From the NCBI GenBank assembly GCA_023455425.1, contig JAEYCM010000001.1, positions 1-64,000 of the forward strand: a stretch of DNA of 64,000 nt, in the 5' to 3' direction. A model generated the notes under the pieces. That model was not told where the DNA came from and did not search any database. It worked only from the letters and a program-made list of their open reading frames with translations. Each line of letters opens with the position of its first letter. Within the stretch, counting starts at the first letter, position 1. Positions 1 through 8,636 of this stretch are shown here, piece after piece. The stretch comes from Bacillota bacterium. GTDB lineage: Bacteria > Bacillota > Clostridia > Christensenellales > CAG-138. Position numbers and translations under genes: made by a program.

Positions 1-518
1 TTGACGCGCGCGAGGTTGTGCACCACGTTGCCCGTGCCGAAGAGAAGCACGCCTTCCTCCCGAAGCGTTTTAAGCGCGCGCCCCAATTGATAGTGCGCTT
101 CCGGTCCCGCGTCCCGGTCGATGCTCAACTGCACCACGGGAATATCCGCATCCGGATACATGTGCGCAAGCACCGACCATGTGCCATGGTCAATGCCCCA
201 GCCGTTGTCAATCGCGACTTCTTTCGGCAGCAGGGAAGCGGCTTCCCGCGCAAGCGCAGGGCTACCGTTCGGGCGGTACTTTACCTCGTACAGTTCTTTC
301 GGGAAGCCGTACATATCATAGATCGTTTCCGGCTTTTCATGGTCCGTGGTGCGCGTCCCCCGCGTATACCAGTGCGCGGATACGGAAAGTATGGCTCTGG
401 GACGCGGGAACAGCGCTGCAATTTCCCGCCAGCTTCTTGTAAACGCGTTGTCCTCAATGGCGTTCATCGGGGAACCGTGCCCAACGAATAAAACCGGCAT
501 CCGCTTATCATTCTGCAT
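1..518 (-). CDS. 4,5-DOPA extradiol dioxygenase-like protein (3' end cut by window edge)
   Basis: The visible 172 residues start MQNDKRMPVLFVGHGSPMNA and continue to a GNVVHNL motif, the pattern of the LigB/YgiD class III extradiol dioxygenases, which use a non-haem metal held by His and Glu to open catechol rings; the family is normally about 260 residues, so roughly the last third is missing beyond position 1. The HGSPMNA histidine, SAHW motif and the VVHNL histidine are all seen. The start overlaps the end of the sensor kinase gene by 11 bases, so the two are probably translationally coupled and co-transcribed with the two-component system. True substrate is unknown; many members have no established physiological role. 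Confidence 0.88.
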   Translation of the reverse strand, partial: MQNDKRMPVLFVGHGSPMNAIEDNAFTRSWREIAALFPRPRAILSVSAHWYTRGTRTTDHEKPETIYDMYGFPKELYEVKYRPNGSPALAREAASLLPKEVAIDNGWGIDHGTWSVLAHMYPDADIPVVQLSIDRDAGPEAHYQLGRALKTLREEGVLLFGTGNVVHNLARV

Positions 519-1935
519 TGTCCGTCTCCCCCTCCTTTTCCTGTTCCACGGGCAGCGTCACGGTAAACTTAGCGCCCTTGCCGGGCTCGCTCTTGACCTC
601 GATCATACCATGATGCAGCTCCACAATGGCTTTCGCTATCGCCAGCCCCACGCCGATGCCGCCCGTACGGCTGCTGCGCGAGGCGTCCGCCCGGTAAAAC
701 CGTTCAAATATATATGGGAGATCCTTCCCGGCAATGCCTTCCCCGGTATCCTCCACCGCAAAGTATGCTCCGCCCGAAGGCGCAAGCCCGGTGCGTATCA
801 TAACCGATCGGCCGCCCGGTGTATACTTGATACTGTTTGATAAGAGGTTTACGAGCACCTGAAACAGTTTGTCTTCGTCCGCTTCTATGATAACCGGTTC
901 GCCCGCGACCGTAACGCTGAGCCCTTTTTCCTCTATGGCGCGCCCGAAATTCGCGGTAACTTTTTCTGAGAGGGCATTTAGATCCACCTCGGAAAGCTCC
1001 AGACGCTCCATGTGGCTTTCCAGCCGCGCAAGCTTTTCGAGCTCCTTAACCAGCCTGCCCAAGCGCATGACCTCCTCATGGCAGCTTTCCAGGCGCTTTT
1101 GGTCGGGCTGCCATACGCCATCGATCAGCGCCTCCAGGTTGCCCTGGAGCGCGGTCAGCGGCGTGCGCAGCTCATGCGCGATGTCCTGCGTAAGCCTGTG
1201 CCTGAGCATTTCCTGCTCCTCCAGCGTGCCAGAAAGCACGTTGAGGGATTGGACAAGATCATGCAACTCCCGCGTATCCGCACGGACTTCTATTTTATCC
1301 TGATAATTTCCAAGCGCGATCCGCTTTGCGGCGAAAGTCGCCTGCGATATGGGTTTACTTAAGCGCCGCGCCATAAAGAAACCGAGTATACCCGCAAAAA
1401 ACAGGGACAGTAGCCCGATCACGATGAGCGCGCGGTTTAACGTATTGATAAACAGCGTGTCGCTGTCGGTCAGGTAATACGGGCCATAGTACCCGATGGC
1501 TACACTCCCCGCATTGGCGCTTTCCACCGCAAGCGGGTATTCCCTTTCCTCATATGCGCCCTGAAAGTTTGGGTAGCGGCTCTGCATGCTCTCCGCCATG
1601 CTCATGAGCATCTGGTTGCACAGGCCGTTGTTATGCGTCATGGCGTCCCAAACCGTGTTACCCTCTGTGTTGCTCACCCGCAGGATCATCCCCTGCTCCA
1701 ACGCCCGCATGCCCAAAGATTCCAGCGAGGAAACAGAGAAAGCGCCCGAAAAATCGTATTGCTTTTGCAATTCCTGCACAACGGACTGGTTGCGCGCTTC
1801 CTGCGCGCGTATGACGTACTGAACAAACGCGTCCCGCAAAAACAGATTGGAAAACAGGCTGACCGCGGCGACGAGAATGAGCGCCATCAGCGCATAGGAA
1901 CGGGAGAGGCGTATGCCCAGGGTCTGTTTTTTCAT
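508..1935 (-). CDS. membrane sensor histidine kinase
   Basis: A 475-residue class I histidine kinase. Two transmembrane helices (about residues 13-35 and 169-188) bracket an extracytoplasmic sensor of about 130 residues with no recognised ligand fold. A HAMP linker follows (about 189-241), then the dimerisation/phosphoacceptor H-box DIAHELRTPL with His254, and an ATPase domain with the N box (NLLSNSIKYT, Asn363), G1 (DTGEGI), F box (FERFYRAD) and G2 (GIGVGLAIAK). It lies ten bases downstream of the OmpR-type regulator gene, its evident partner, and overlaps the dioxygenase gene. The signal it senses cannot be deduced. Confidence 0.95.
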   Translation of the reverse strand: MKKQTLGIRLSRSYALMALILVAAVSLFSNLFLRDAFVQYVIRAQEARNQSVVQELQKQYDFSGAFSVSSLESLGMRALEQGMILRVSNTEGNTVWDAMTHNNGLCNQMLMSMAESMQSRYPNFQGAYEEREYPLAVESANAGSVAIGYYGPYYLTDSDTLFINTLNRALIVIGLLSLFFAGILGFFMARRLSKPISQATFAAKRIALGNYQDKIEVRADTRELHDLVQSLNVLSGTLEEQEMLRHRLTQDIAHELRTPLTALQGNLEALIDGVWQPDQKRLESCHEEVMRLGRLVKELEKLARLESHMERLELSEVDLNALSEKVTANFGRAIEEKGLSVTVAGEPVIIEADEDKLFQVLVNLLSNSIKYTPGGRSVMIRTGLAPSGGAYFAVEDTGEGIAGKDLPYIFERFYRADASRSSRTGGIGVGLAIAKAIVELHHGMIEVKSEPGKGAKFTVTLPVEQEKEGETDNAE

Positions 1936-1945
1936 CGGCCGCCTC

Positions 1946-2656
1946 CTATTCTCCGCCGAACGCGTAGCCTATGCCGTGGACGGTTTTTAAATATGACGAA
2001 TTCCGGGGCTGCTCTCCCAGCTTGTGCCGGATGTTTTTGATATGGGTATCGATCACGCGGTCATATCCTTCATAATCGTCCTCCATGGCGACAGCAATGA
2101 GCTCCTCCCGCGTAAACGTCTTGGTCGGATGCTTGGCCATGGTAAACAGGATATTAAATTCCGTTGGCGTCAGCGGCACGCGCTCGCCATGCTTTCTTAC
2201 TTCATGCCTTGCGCCGTCGATTACAAGTTCCCCGTCGTGAAAGCACATTACGCGGTAAAGCGCCTCATCGGGCGCGGCGCGCCTTAACACCGCCTCTACC
2301 CGCGCCATGAGTTGGCGGGGGCTGAAGGGTTTCACCACATAATCGTCCGCGCCCAACTGCAGGCAATCTATAATATCCCGCTCCTCCACCTTGGCGGTGA
2401 GCATGATGACGGGCGTGCGCGCACGCTTGCGGATAGCGGCACACACATCCTCGCCGCTTTTTTGGGGCAGCATCAGATCGAGAATGACAAGATCAGGCGC
2501 ATGAAGCTCAAAGAGCCTCAGCGCCTCCTCTCCGTCGTATGCCGCAAGCACCGCATAGCCCGCGTTTTTTAAATATGCGCTTACTACGTCGACGATCTTC
2601 TCTTCATCGTCCACAACAAGCACGGTCTTCAATGCGCGTTCCTCCGAAGCTGCCAT
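1946..2656 (-). CDS. OmpR-family response regulator
   Basis: 236 residues: an N-terminal receiver with the acidic pair Asp16-Asp17, phosphoacceptor Asp60 (LVILDLMLP) and conserved Lys109 (VKPFS), followed by a winged-helix Trans_reg_C DNA-binding domain (about 135-234, TPTEFNILFTMAKHP and the VIDTHIKNIRHKLG recognition region). First gene of the operon regulator-kinase-dioxygenase. Phosphotransfer from the adjacent kinase should control its DNA binding. No target box is recognisable in the window. Confidence 0.95.
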   Translation of the reverse strand: MAASEERALKTVLVVDDEEKIVDVVSAYLKNAGYAVLAAYDGEEALRLFELHAPDLVILDLMLPQKSGEDVCAAIRKRARTPVIMLTAKVEERDIIDCLQLGADDYVVKPFSPRQLMARVEAVLRRAAPDEALYRVMCFHDGELVIDGARHEVRKHGERVPLTPTEFNILFTMAKHPTKTFTREELIAVAMEDDYEGYDRVIDTHIKNIRHKLGEQPRNSSYLKTVHGIGYAFGGE

Positions 2657-2709
2657 TCGTTCCTATATCGATATGGGGCGGCAGCCCATGCCCCTGCCTT
2701 TATCATACG

Positions 2710-3240
2710 TTATTTCCAGTTTTCAAACAATATCGAGGCGTCGTTGAGATAGCTTCCGCTGATCACGAGGTTTCCGTCCTGCTCCGCGCGCTCCTCTTCC
2801 GTGATGGGAACAGGGTTGCAGCCGCCGCGGGTCACGGCGATATCGTCAAAGCCGAACGTATTGCCGCAGTTCTGGCAGACAAGCGAATTTCCCTCTACTT
2901 TATAATACCCTTTTCCGGAGCTGTAACAAACCTGGCAGGTATTGAAGGCTGTGCGGATGGAACCGTCCGACGCGGTAAGCGCGATGATCTCCATATCCTT
3001 GCCGTTTGCGTTGTAGGCAAAAAACTGCGGTTTGCCCGTCAAGTCGGATACGGGAATGACGAGCCCTTCCGCATCGCCCGCGGCCTCTGCCGTATCGCCC
3101 GAAGCTTCCGGCTGCGGCGCCGCCGCGGGCTGCGCGGATGCGGAGCTTTCTTTGTTATTTAAGCTGCACCCCGCGAACAGAAGCAGCGCAACAAGTACCG
3201 CCATCGCGATCAGGATAAAACGATTCCTCTTTTTCTGCAT
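2710..3240 (-). CDS. DUF2318-type cysteine-rich lipoprotein
   Basis: 176 residues with a basic N-terminus, hydrophobic helix and lipobox LFAGC (Cys25), so a lipoprotein anchored on the outside of the membrane, followed by an Ala/Pro/Glu-rich linker. The C-terminal part (about 60-176) has the DUF2318 pattern: TCQVCYSSGKGYY, VCQNCGN and GGCNP, giving two CxxC pairs (Cys102/105, Cys122/125) plus Cys141, suited to metal or cofactor binding. DUF2318 domains are often near iron-transport or membrane redox genes; a precise role is not known. Ribosome site AAGGAGG lies seven bases before the ATG. It is upstream of and co-directional with the two-component operon. Confidence 0.85.
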   Translation of the reverse strand: MQKKRNRFILIAMAVLVALLLFAGCSLNNKESSASAQPAAAPQPEASGDTAEAAGDAEGLVIPVSDLTGKPQFFAYNANGKDMEIIALTASDGSIRTAFNTCQVCYSSGKGYYKVEGNSLVCQNCGNTFGFDDIAVTRGGCNPVPITEEERAEQDGNLVISGSYLNDASILFENWK

Positions 3241-3586
3241 GTTACTTCCTCCTTAAATGGCGCTGCTGTGCGCCAATCTAGGGAATATGCTATCAGCGCG
3301 ATGTGTGGAAATTATGAAGGGCTGTGTCGCGAAGCGCGTGCTCTACCAACCGCGCTAATGCACCATAGAATGTGAAGACCCCTCTCGCTCCAACGGCCCT
3401 TTGTCATCTATGAAAACAGTCAAAAAAATGGGCCGAAATTTGCATATTTTTGGCCTCAATTTTTGCTCATTTTCGGCCAAAAACCACAACAGCTTGTGGT
3501 TGAACCCCATTATTTTTTGTCTCGACCACAATTCGTCATCATTATTATCGTCTCAACGTGCCCCGCTTGAGGGAACATGTCCATTG

Positions 3587-3605
3587 GCCCTTTCGTTATC
3601 AGGTT
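3587..3605 (-). repeat. 19-base dispersed repeat, copy 1
   Basis: Reading the minus strand gives aacctgataacgaaagggc, identical to the plus strand at 32256-32274. Both copies are intergenic, and each is followed on the plus strand by a similar hairpin preceded by CCCAAAACGC. Function unknown; it may be part of a small intergenic repeat family. Confidence 0.7.
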
Positions 3606-3759
3606 TGCACCCACCCCCGGCCAAATGAGCATAGGGGGGTTCAAATCCGCGGAAGGGGTTCATTTTTCTTGAGGGGGGTTCAGGTGGGTTCAAATTGCTG
3701 TTCGGCCCACATCCACATACCAAGAACGAGCCATTCCGGGCTGGCAAAATCACTCCCAA

Positions 3760-3790
3760 AACGCGAAAACCTCCAGAACTTCTGGAGGCT
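3760..3790 (-). terminator. intrinsic terminator of the sugar ABC/SIS/M24 operon
   Basis: On the minus strand a CCTCCAGAA/TTCTGGAGG hairpin is followed by TTTTCGCGTTTT. It lies about 115 bases after the stop of the M24 gene, the last gene of the leftward operon. Confidence 0.7.
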
Positions 3791-3903
3791 TTCGTTGTCT
3801 CAATCACTGAGTCATTACCTGGCGCAACTGCTTGCTTGAGGCCCGCTGACCGGCTCTGTCTAAAAGGCATTCCGGCGCAGCAAGTCGACCTTTCACATTT
3901 CCT

Positions 3904-5007
3904 TTATCGAATATAAAGTGTGGGTAGGTGAATGGAGCCCCCCCCATAAACATGCCTTTTTTGCGGCCATGCGCCGACGGCGGAGAGCACTTCGCCCCCG
4001 TTTGGCGTGGCCATTGTAAGTTCCTCTACCTTTGCGCCCGTGACGGTCAGAAACCAGTCAAAACATTGCGTATCGACAATTTCCTCATTATCGATGACCG
4101 GCTGGGAGCTGCCAAAGAAATACCCGGCGGTCGCACCCGGATAATGGTTGAAATATTCCGCCTCCAACCCTGCTTCTTTGAGCATCCTGCGCCGCTCCCT
4201 CAGCAGCGTTTCATGCCGTGCGCCGGGCCGCAAATGGGCGCAGATCATGGCAAGGATATCGTTGAGCAGGTCATATTTTTGTGTAAGTTCCCTAGGGGGA
4301 TCGCCAAAGCACAGTGTGCGTGTGATGTTTGCATGCATGCCATATACGTCTGAGGCGGGGTGAAGCAGTACCACCCGTTCTACGCGCTGATCTGAAGGAT
4401 TCGGATGTCGGTACTTTGCAATGCGGTCGTCACTGCCCACCAATAACACCTTAGGTACGCTGTACACCTTGCCGTATTCATGGAGGATCATGCATGCGAT
4501 ATCCTGTTCCCGCATGCCGGGGCGCACGTTGTCCGCAATGTTTTTCAGCATTTCATCACACAGCCTGCCCACTTCCCGGTAGCGTGCGACCTCCCAGGGC
4601 GCATAAGGCGTTTGCAGCTCCACAATTTCTTTGAACCGGCATTCTGCGCCCGCAAGGAGAATATCGGAGACGATGCGTTTTCCCGCAAGCAGTTTAAGCG
4701 CCGTTTCCTCACGGGAAGGATCGCACCACCGGACGCCAATCTTCTCGATATCCAGGCCGCTCAATTCATCGTCATAGATACGGTCAACATCCATTACCTG
4801 TGCGATCAGGAAGACGGCGTCCATGGTAACCGCAAGCAGGCCAACCCCCGTATCCATGCTGTAGAAGATTTTATTGTCCCCGCCGAATGTAAACCAGGCA
4901 AAGCTGTCCCGCCGCGTCAAGATTGCGGCGTCAAACCCGTTTTGCCGCATATAGGCGCGCAACTTCTCCTTTTTATAGGCAAAATCCTGCAGATTGGGCG
5001 TATTCAT
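3904..5007 (-). CDS. M24 (creatinase/Xaa-Pro aminopeptidase-like) protein with degraded metal site
   Basis: 367 residues with the two-domain layout of M24 'pita-bread' proteins: an N-terminal creatinase-type domain (about 10-130) and a C-terminal catalytic-fold domain (about 140-360). The landmark NITRTLCFG corresponds to the usual SDITRT motif, but the metal-binding Asp is Asn here, and the first Asp position reads HPASDVYG rather than the usual D-x-G. The HYPGATAGYFFG segment keeps a histidine, while the C-terminal glutamates are not clearly in place. The protein may therefore be metal-free and non-peptidase, perhaps acting on or binding a small metabolite. Last gene of the ABC-transporter operon. 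Confidence 0.75.
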   Translation of the reverse strand: MNTPNLQDFAYKKEKLRAYMRQNGFDAAILTRRDSFAWFTFGGDNKIFYSMDTGVGLLAVTMDAVFLIAQVMDVDRIYDDELSGLDIEKIGVRWCDPSREETALKLLAGKRIVSDILLAGAECRFKEIVELQTPYAPWEVARYREVGRLCDEMLKNIADNVRPGMREQDIACMILHEYGKVYSVPKVLLVGSDDRIAKYRHPNPSDQRVERVVLLHPASDVYGMHANITRTLCFGDPPRELTQKYDLLNDILAMICAHLRPGARHETLLRERRRMLKEAGLEAEYFNHYPGATAGYFFGSSQPVIDNEEIVDTQCFDWFLTVTGAKVEELTMATPNGGEVLSAVGAWPQKRHVYGGGSIHLPTLYIR

Positions 5008-5028
5008 AATGCTCCCTCCTATAGGAAA

Positions 5029-5051
5029 GGCGTAAGAATTGCTCTTACGCC
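5029..5051 (-). promoter_or_regulatory. hairpin between SIS and M24 genes
   Basis: A perfect 9-bp stem GGCGTAAGA/TCTTACGCC with a short loop lies just upstream of the M24 ribosome site (AGGAGG). It is not followed by a clean T-run, so it is more likely an mRNA-processing or partial attenuation structure than a full terminator. Confidence 0.45.
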
Positions 5052-5076
5052 CAATTTACGTTTGCGGTCCGCCCTT

Positions 5077-5679
5077 TTAGCGCGCAAGCTTTTCGCCCAC
5101 CGCGCCGCCGGGATGGATGCACAGAAACTGTTCTCTGGTAAAGCCGTTATATTGCATGGCCGTGATAATGATCGCGTCCCACACGGCGATTACAGCAAGC
5201 GTACTGGCTGTTGCCAGCAGCCCCCAGGGGCAGGGCTCGCGTTCAACGCGCACCTTCAGGAAAATATCCGCAGCCTGCGCAAGCTTTGAGGCTTCGTTTT
5301 CACATACGCCAACAACGATGGCGCCCTTTTCTTTGCAGCAGGGCAAAAGCCCTAGGAGTTCCGCCGTGTTGCCGCCCTTTGTCACAAGAATGACCAAGTC
5401 CCCGTCCTGAATGTAACCCATCGCGCCGTGCGCCGCGGTGGCAGGGCTTAAAAACGTCGCCGGGATTTCCACACAGCAGAGCGAGTGCGCAATCTTTTTT
5501 GCCGCAGCGCCGGAGGTGCCGCAGCCCACGGTAATGACGCGGCGTTTTTCCGCCTTGACCCTGACCAGCAAGTCCACAATGCGGGAAACGGTATGTTGAT
5601 CCACCGTTTGCAGCAGGGAGAGGATTGCTTCCCCTTCGCTTTTTACGACCCGTTCAAAAGATGTATTATATGCTTCCAT
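5077..5679 (-). CDS. SIS-domain sugar-phosphate isomerase-like protein (copy 2)
   Basis: 200 residues forming a single SIS (sugar isomerase) domain. The phosphate-binding segment VGCGTSGAAAKKIAH, the LVTKGGNTAELL loop and the C-terminal HPGGAVGEKL match the KdsD/GutQ arabinose-5-phosphate isomerase group (usual motif HPGGALG), but the CBS pair found in KdsD is absent. Paralogue of the gene four bases upstream, with a closely similar layout throughout. Likely interconverts phosphosugars made by the pathway; the two copies could form a hetero-oligomer. Confidence 0.85.
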   Translation of the reverse strand: MEAYNTSFERVVKSEGEAILSLLQTVDQHTVSRIVDLLVRVKAEKRRVITVGCGTSGAAAKKIAHSLCCVEIPATFLSPATAAHGAMGYIQDGDLVILVTKGGNTAELLGLLPCCKEKGAIVVGVCENEASKLAQAADIFLKVRVEREPCPWGLLATASTLAVIAVWDAIIITAMQYNGFTREQFLCIHPGGAVGEKLAR

Positions 5680-5683
5680 CTGT

Positions 5684-6301
5684 CTACCTGCCTATCAGAT
5701 TGCTTTTGAGCGTTTCCCCGGTCGCCCCGCCGGGATGGATGCGTAAAAACTGTTCCTTGGTAAAGCCATTCATGCGCATCACCGCAAGGGAAATGGCGTC
5801 CCACGCCGCAACCACGCCAAGCGTGCTTGCGCAGGGCATCATTTGCCAGAGCCCGGGTTCTTCCCCGGTATCCATCAGCATCAAGATGTCGCAGTTTTTG
5901 GCAAGCGCAGACTCTTTGTTGTGCGTCACGCCGATCATAGTGGCGCCCTTTTCTTTACAGCAGGGAATAAAATTGAGGATTTCCGCCGTATTGCCGCCTT
6001 TTGCGATCAGCACCACGATATCCCCCTGCTGGATCAGCCCCATCGCCCCATGCGGGGCGTCCGAGGGCGAAAGGAACATTGCGGGCACCTCGATGCAGCT
6101 TAAAATATGCGCAATACGCGCCGCCGCCGTGCCCGAAGTGCCGCAGCCCGCCGTTATCACGCGCTGCCCATTCTGTTTCGCGGCCAATAGAAGTTCCACA
6201 ATGCGGTCGAGCGTTTCATAATCCATCGTCCGCCGGAGGCCGCTGATTGCATCCGCCTCCCGGCGCAGCGTTTCATCATACAAAATTCCGTGTTTGGCCA
6301 T
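5684..6301 (-). CDS. SIS-domain sugar-phosphate isomerase-like protein (copy 1)
   Basis: 205 residues, one SIS domain with TAGCGTSGTAAARIAH, LIAKGGNTAEIL and HPGGATGETL motifs. It is a tandem paralogue of the next gene, separated by only four bases. Members of this group catalyse aldose-ketose isomerisation of phosphosugars or act as 6-phospho-3-hexuloisomerases. It sits directly after the SAF-domain oxidoreductase, suggesting that the oxidised product is isomerised in the same pathway. The exact substrate cannot be read from sequence. Confidence 0.85.
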   Translation of the reverse strand: MAKHGILYDETLRREADAISGLRRTMDYETLDRIVELLLAAKQNGQRVITAGCGTSGTAAARIAHILSCIEVPAMFLSPSDAPHGAMGLIQQGDIVVLIAKGGNTAEILNFIPCCKEKGATMIGVTHNKESALAKNCDILMLMDTGEEPGLWQMMPCASTLGVVAAWDAISLAVMRMNGFTKEQFLRIHPGGATGETLKSNLIGR

Positions 6302-6330
6302 ACTTTCTCCTTTTGCCGTACTTCGGCGGG

Positions 6331-7629
6331 TTACGCCGTATACATCTGGTCCTGCATGCGGCGAAGCTGCAGCAGCACCGAAGCGTCGTTGAGCTTCACC
6401 ATATCGTAGGTGATGACTTCATCCCGCTTCACATCGCACAAAAGCTCCGCACCCTTTGCAAGCCCCAACGGGAGCATGTTGCCCGCTTTTGCGATGGGAG
6501 CAAGCTCGATGCTGCCGCGGTAGCAGCATTCGCCGATGCCGTCGAGTATCTGCCCCTTTACAAGATCGCGCTTGGCAACGGTGATACATTCGCTGGTGAG
6601 CTTTTTCATGGGGTGCGCGGTCGATTCGCCATAGAGCACGCCCTGCGCTACGGTAATCGGCGTTTCCGAGCTGCACAAGTGGTACGGGCGGTAGAGGAGA
6701 TAATTTGGCCCGGGCCCCATATCCCGCTGCTTCATGCCCTCGATGAGCTGTTTGTTTTCTGTCGTCACAATCACGAACACGCCCGGGTTGATATCGCCGA
6801 TGCCGTAATCCACAACACCCTCTTTTTCTAGGATGCCGCCCTGGCTCTTAAGGCTGAACACCGTGGAAAGGTCTTTTACATTGCATTTGGGGCCGTGCAT
6901 GCCCCGGATATCCGGCACCAGCCCTGTGGCGTTGGAAACGGCGCACATCTCGATCATCGTCTTGGAGCCGTCCACAAACTCCACCAGCATGCGGGGATTC
7001 ATATCCCGTTCCCTGGCCTTCTGCACCCAAATTTCGTCCTGTGAGGTGGCATAGATGTCCAGCGGGTTGTTCTTGCCCTTGCCTGCCGCCACCACGCGGA
7101 ACCCAAGCGCTTTTGCAAACCGGTAGACTTCCAGGATAGAACCCGGCTCGTCGCCCGCGGTTAGCGAATACACAACGCCCGCGTTTTCCGCCATCTGCCG
7201 CAGAATGGGGCCCACGGTGATGTCGCATTCCACGTTCATCATGACGATGTGCTTCTTGTTGTTGAAGCAGAGCAGCGAGATGCGCGCGCCCATTTCGGGG
7301 CTGCCCGTCGCATCAATAACGCTTTCAATGGGGGACGCCTGCGCGGCGATTTTATAGTTGGTGGTGATGACGCGCTTGCCCGCCGCGAGTGCGGCTTCCG
7401 CTTCTATAAGGTCATCGGTATTCACAAGTTCCCCGGTGTATCCCGCCGCCTCAAACGCACGCCTGCAGGTCTCCGTCTTCAAGTCCACCACGATATCAAT
7501 CTGCATACCGACCATAAGGCCGACCTGACAGACGATCTCCCTGCCCATTTGCCCCGCGCCGACCAATGCAACGCGGATAGGCCTGTTTTGTTCGTGGCGC
7601 TGCTGCAGCCTGCTGTCAATTTCGTACAT
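6331..7629 (-). CDS. NAD(P)-dependent oxidoreductase with C-terminal SAF domain (COG4091-like)
   Basis: 432 residues from the ATG preceded by GGAGGAGC; longer in-frame extensions upstream overlap the permease gene and are not real. The Rossmann nucleotide loop is VALVGAGQMGREIV (about 20-33), followed by a homoserine-dehydrogenase-like catalytic region. The C-terminal part (about 330-420, beginning near TVAKRDLVKGQILDGIG) is a SAF/antifreeze-like beta-clip domain. This matches the 'predicted homoserine dehydrogenase with SAF domain' family, whose characterised relatives act on sugar-acid or polyol derivatives rather than homoserine. The operon context (sugar uptake upstream, SIS isomerases downstream) supports a catabolic role. 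Confidence 0.8.
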   Translation of the reverse strand: MYEIDSRLQQRHEQNRPIRVALVGAGQMGREIVCQVGLMVGMQIDIVVDLKTETCRRAFEAAGYTGELVNTDDLIEAEAALAAGKRVITTNYKIAAQASPIESVIDATGSPEMGARISLLCFNNKKHIVMMNVECDITVGPILRQMAENAGVVYSLTAGDEPGSILEVYRFAKALGFRVVAAGKGKNNPLDIYATSQDEIWVQKARERDMNPRMLVEFVDGSKTMIEMCAVSNATGLVPDIRGMHGPKCNVKDLSTVFSLKSQGGILEKEGVVDYGIGDINPGVFVIVTTENKQLIEGMKQRDMGPGPNYLLYRPYHLCSSETPITVAQGVLYGESTAHPMKKLTSECITVAKRDLVKGQILDGIGECCYRGSIELAPIAKAGNMLPLGLAKGAELLCDVKRDEVITYDMVKLNDASVLLQLRRMQDQMYTA

Positions 7630-7646
7630 GTTTTGCTCCTCCGAAT

Positions 7647-8636
7647 TTATTCTGCAATTTTGCAAATATTTCTGCGTTCGATCTTGGTCTGTATGGAGAT
7701 GCGGTAACTGTCGAGCAGCACCGCAAGGAAAATCACTAGCGCTGAAATAATGGGCGTAATGTAAAGGTCCACCTTCAGGTATACAAGCGCGATCTGTACC
7801 AGCTGGATCAGTATGGTGCCGATCAGCGTCCCCGGGAACACGCGCCCAACGCCGCCCGAAAGGCTGACCCCGCCGAGCACCGCGGCGGCAATGGCGTTGA
7901 ACTCCACGCCCTCGCCAAAGCCTGCGTTCACCACGCCATACTGCGTCACCGCCATCAGGCCGGAAACGCCCGCCAGGAACCCGCACACCACATAGCAGAT
8001 GATCGTGATCCGGTCCTGGTCGATCCCCGCAAGCCGTGCGCCTTCGGCGTTGTTGCCCACGGCGTAAATCTGCTTGCCGCCGGCAGTCCGCGTCAGGTAC
8101 GTAGAGGCAATCACAATAACAATTGCAAAGAGCATGACCGGGATGGGGATTAGCCCAAGCAGCTTTACGCTGCCCATGCTGGAAAGCGCGCCGGGAAGCT
8201 TGACAAGCACGGACTTTGTAAACACCAGCGCTACACCGCGCAGGAGCACCATCATGGCCATGGTCGTCAAGAACGGCAGCAATTTGAGCTTGGCGATGAT
8301 GACGCCGTTGAAAAAACCGATCGCGGCGGAAACCGCAAGCATGACGCATATTGCAAGCCAAATGGGCGTGTTCCAGAAAGAAATCATCAACCCTGTCAGC
8401 GACGCCGCGATATACATGGTGGACCCGACGGAAAGATCAATGCCGCCCGTCAAGAGCACAAATGTCATGCCGATGGCGAGCACACCAATATAGGAAGAAG
8501 ACAGTAAAATATTCTCAATATTCGCCCAGGAGAAAAATTTCGGCTCGATCAGCCCGGTTACAAGAAAGAGCACCACAAGCAGAATAAGGGGTACATTGTT
8601 GAGCATTGTCAATTTGAAAAGCCCTTGCCGCTTCAT
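7647..8636 (-). CDS. ribose/xylose-type ABC transporter permease
   Basis: 329 residues, mostly hydrophobic, with about eight to ten predicted membrane helices and the BPD_transp_2 hallmarks (LTGGIDLSVGS near residue 62, later AAAVLGGVSLSGGVG). The start at 8636 is chosen because it overlaps the ATPase stop as ATGA. This is the second permease of the operon; with the permease at 10176-11363 it likely forms a heterodimeric membrane channel for a monosaccharide or polyol. Confidence 0.92.
   Translation of the reverse strand: MKRQGLFKLTMLNNVPLILLVVLFLVTGLIEPKFFSWANIENILLSSSYIGVLAIGMTFVLLTGGIDLSVGSTMYIAASLTGLMISFWNTPIWLAICVMLAVSAAIGFFNGVIIAKLKLLPFLTTMAMMVLLRGVALVFTKSVLVKLPGALSSMGSVKLLGLIPIPVMLFAIVIVIASTYLTRTAGGKQIYAVGNNAEGARLAGIDQDRITIICYVVCGFLAGVSGLMAVTQYGVVNAGFGEGVEFNAIAAAVLGGVSLSGGVGRVFPGTLIGTILIQLVQIALVYLKVDLYITPIISALVIFLAVLLDSYRISIQTKIERRNICKIAE

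Larger units (their letters stand above)
3241..3903. other. 663-bp intergenic region without a supported gene
   Basis: No convincing reading frame on either strand; the overlapping frames here show no family resemblance and no ribosome sites. It holds the terminator of the leftward sugar operon (3760-3790), a 19-base sequence recurring inverted at 32256-32274, a cluster of GGGTTCA-type G-rich words at about 3635-3685, and a short segment near 3313-3366 (minus strand) that resembles the 5' half of a tRNA but lacks an anticodon stem and T arm. Confidence 0.6.

Noticed and set aside
3313..3366. Minus-strand segment resembling the 5' half of a tRNA (GCGCGGTTGGTAGAGC D-arm-like)
   Set aside because: No proper anticodon stem-loop, T arm or 3' acceptor follows, so it is at most a fragment and possibly chance.
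3553..3870. 105-codon minus-strand frame
   Set aside because: Overlaps the operon terminator and G-rich repeats, no ribosome site, low-complexity composition.
6630..8361. Long in-frame extension of the SAF oxidoreductase to 8361
   Set aside because: The extension lies in a wrong frame of the permease gene; the GGAGGAGC site and ATG at 7629 give a normal-length protein.
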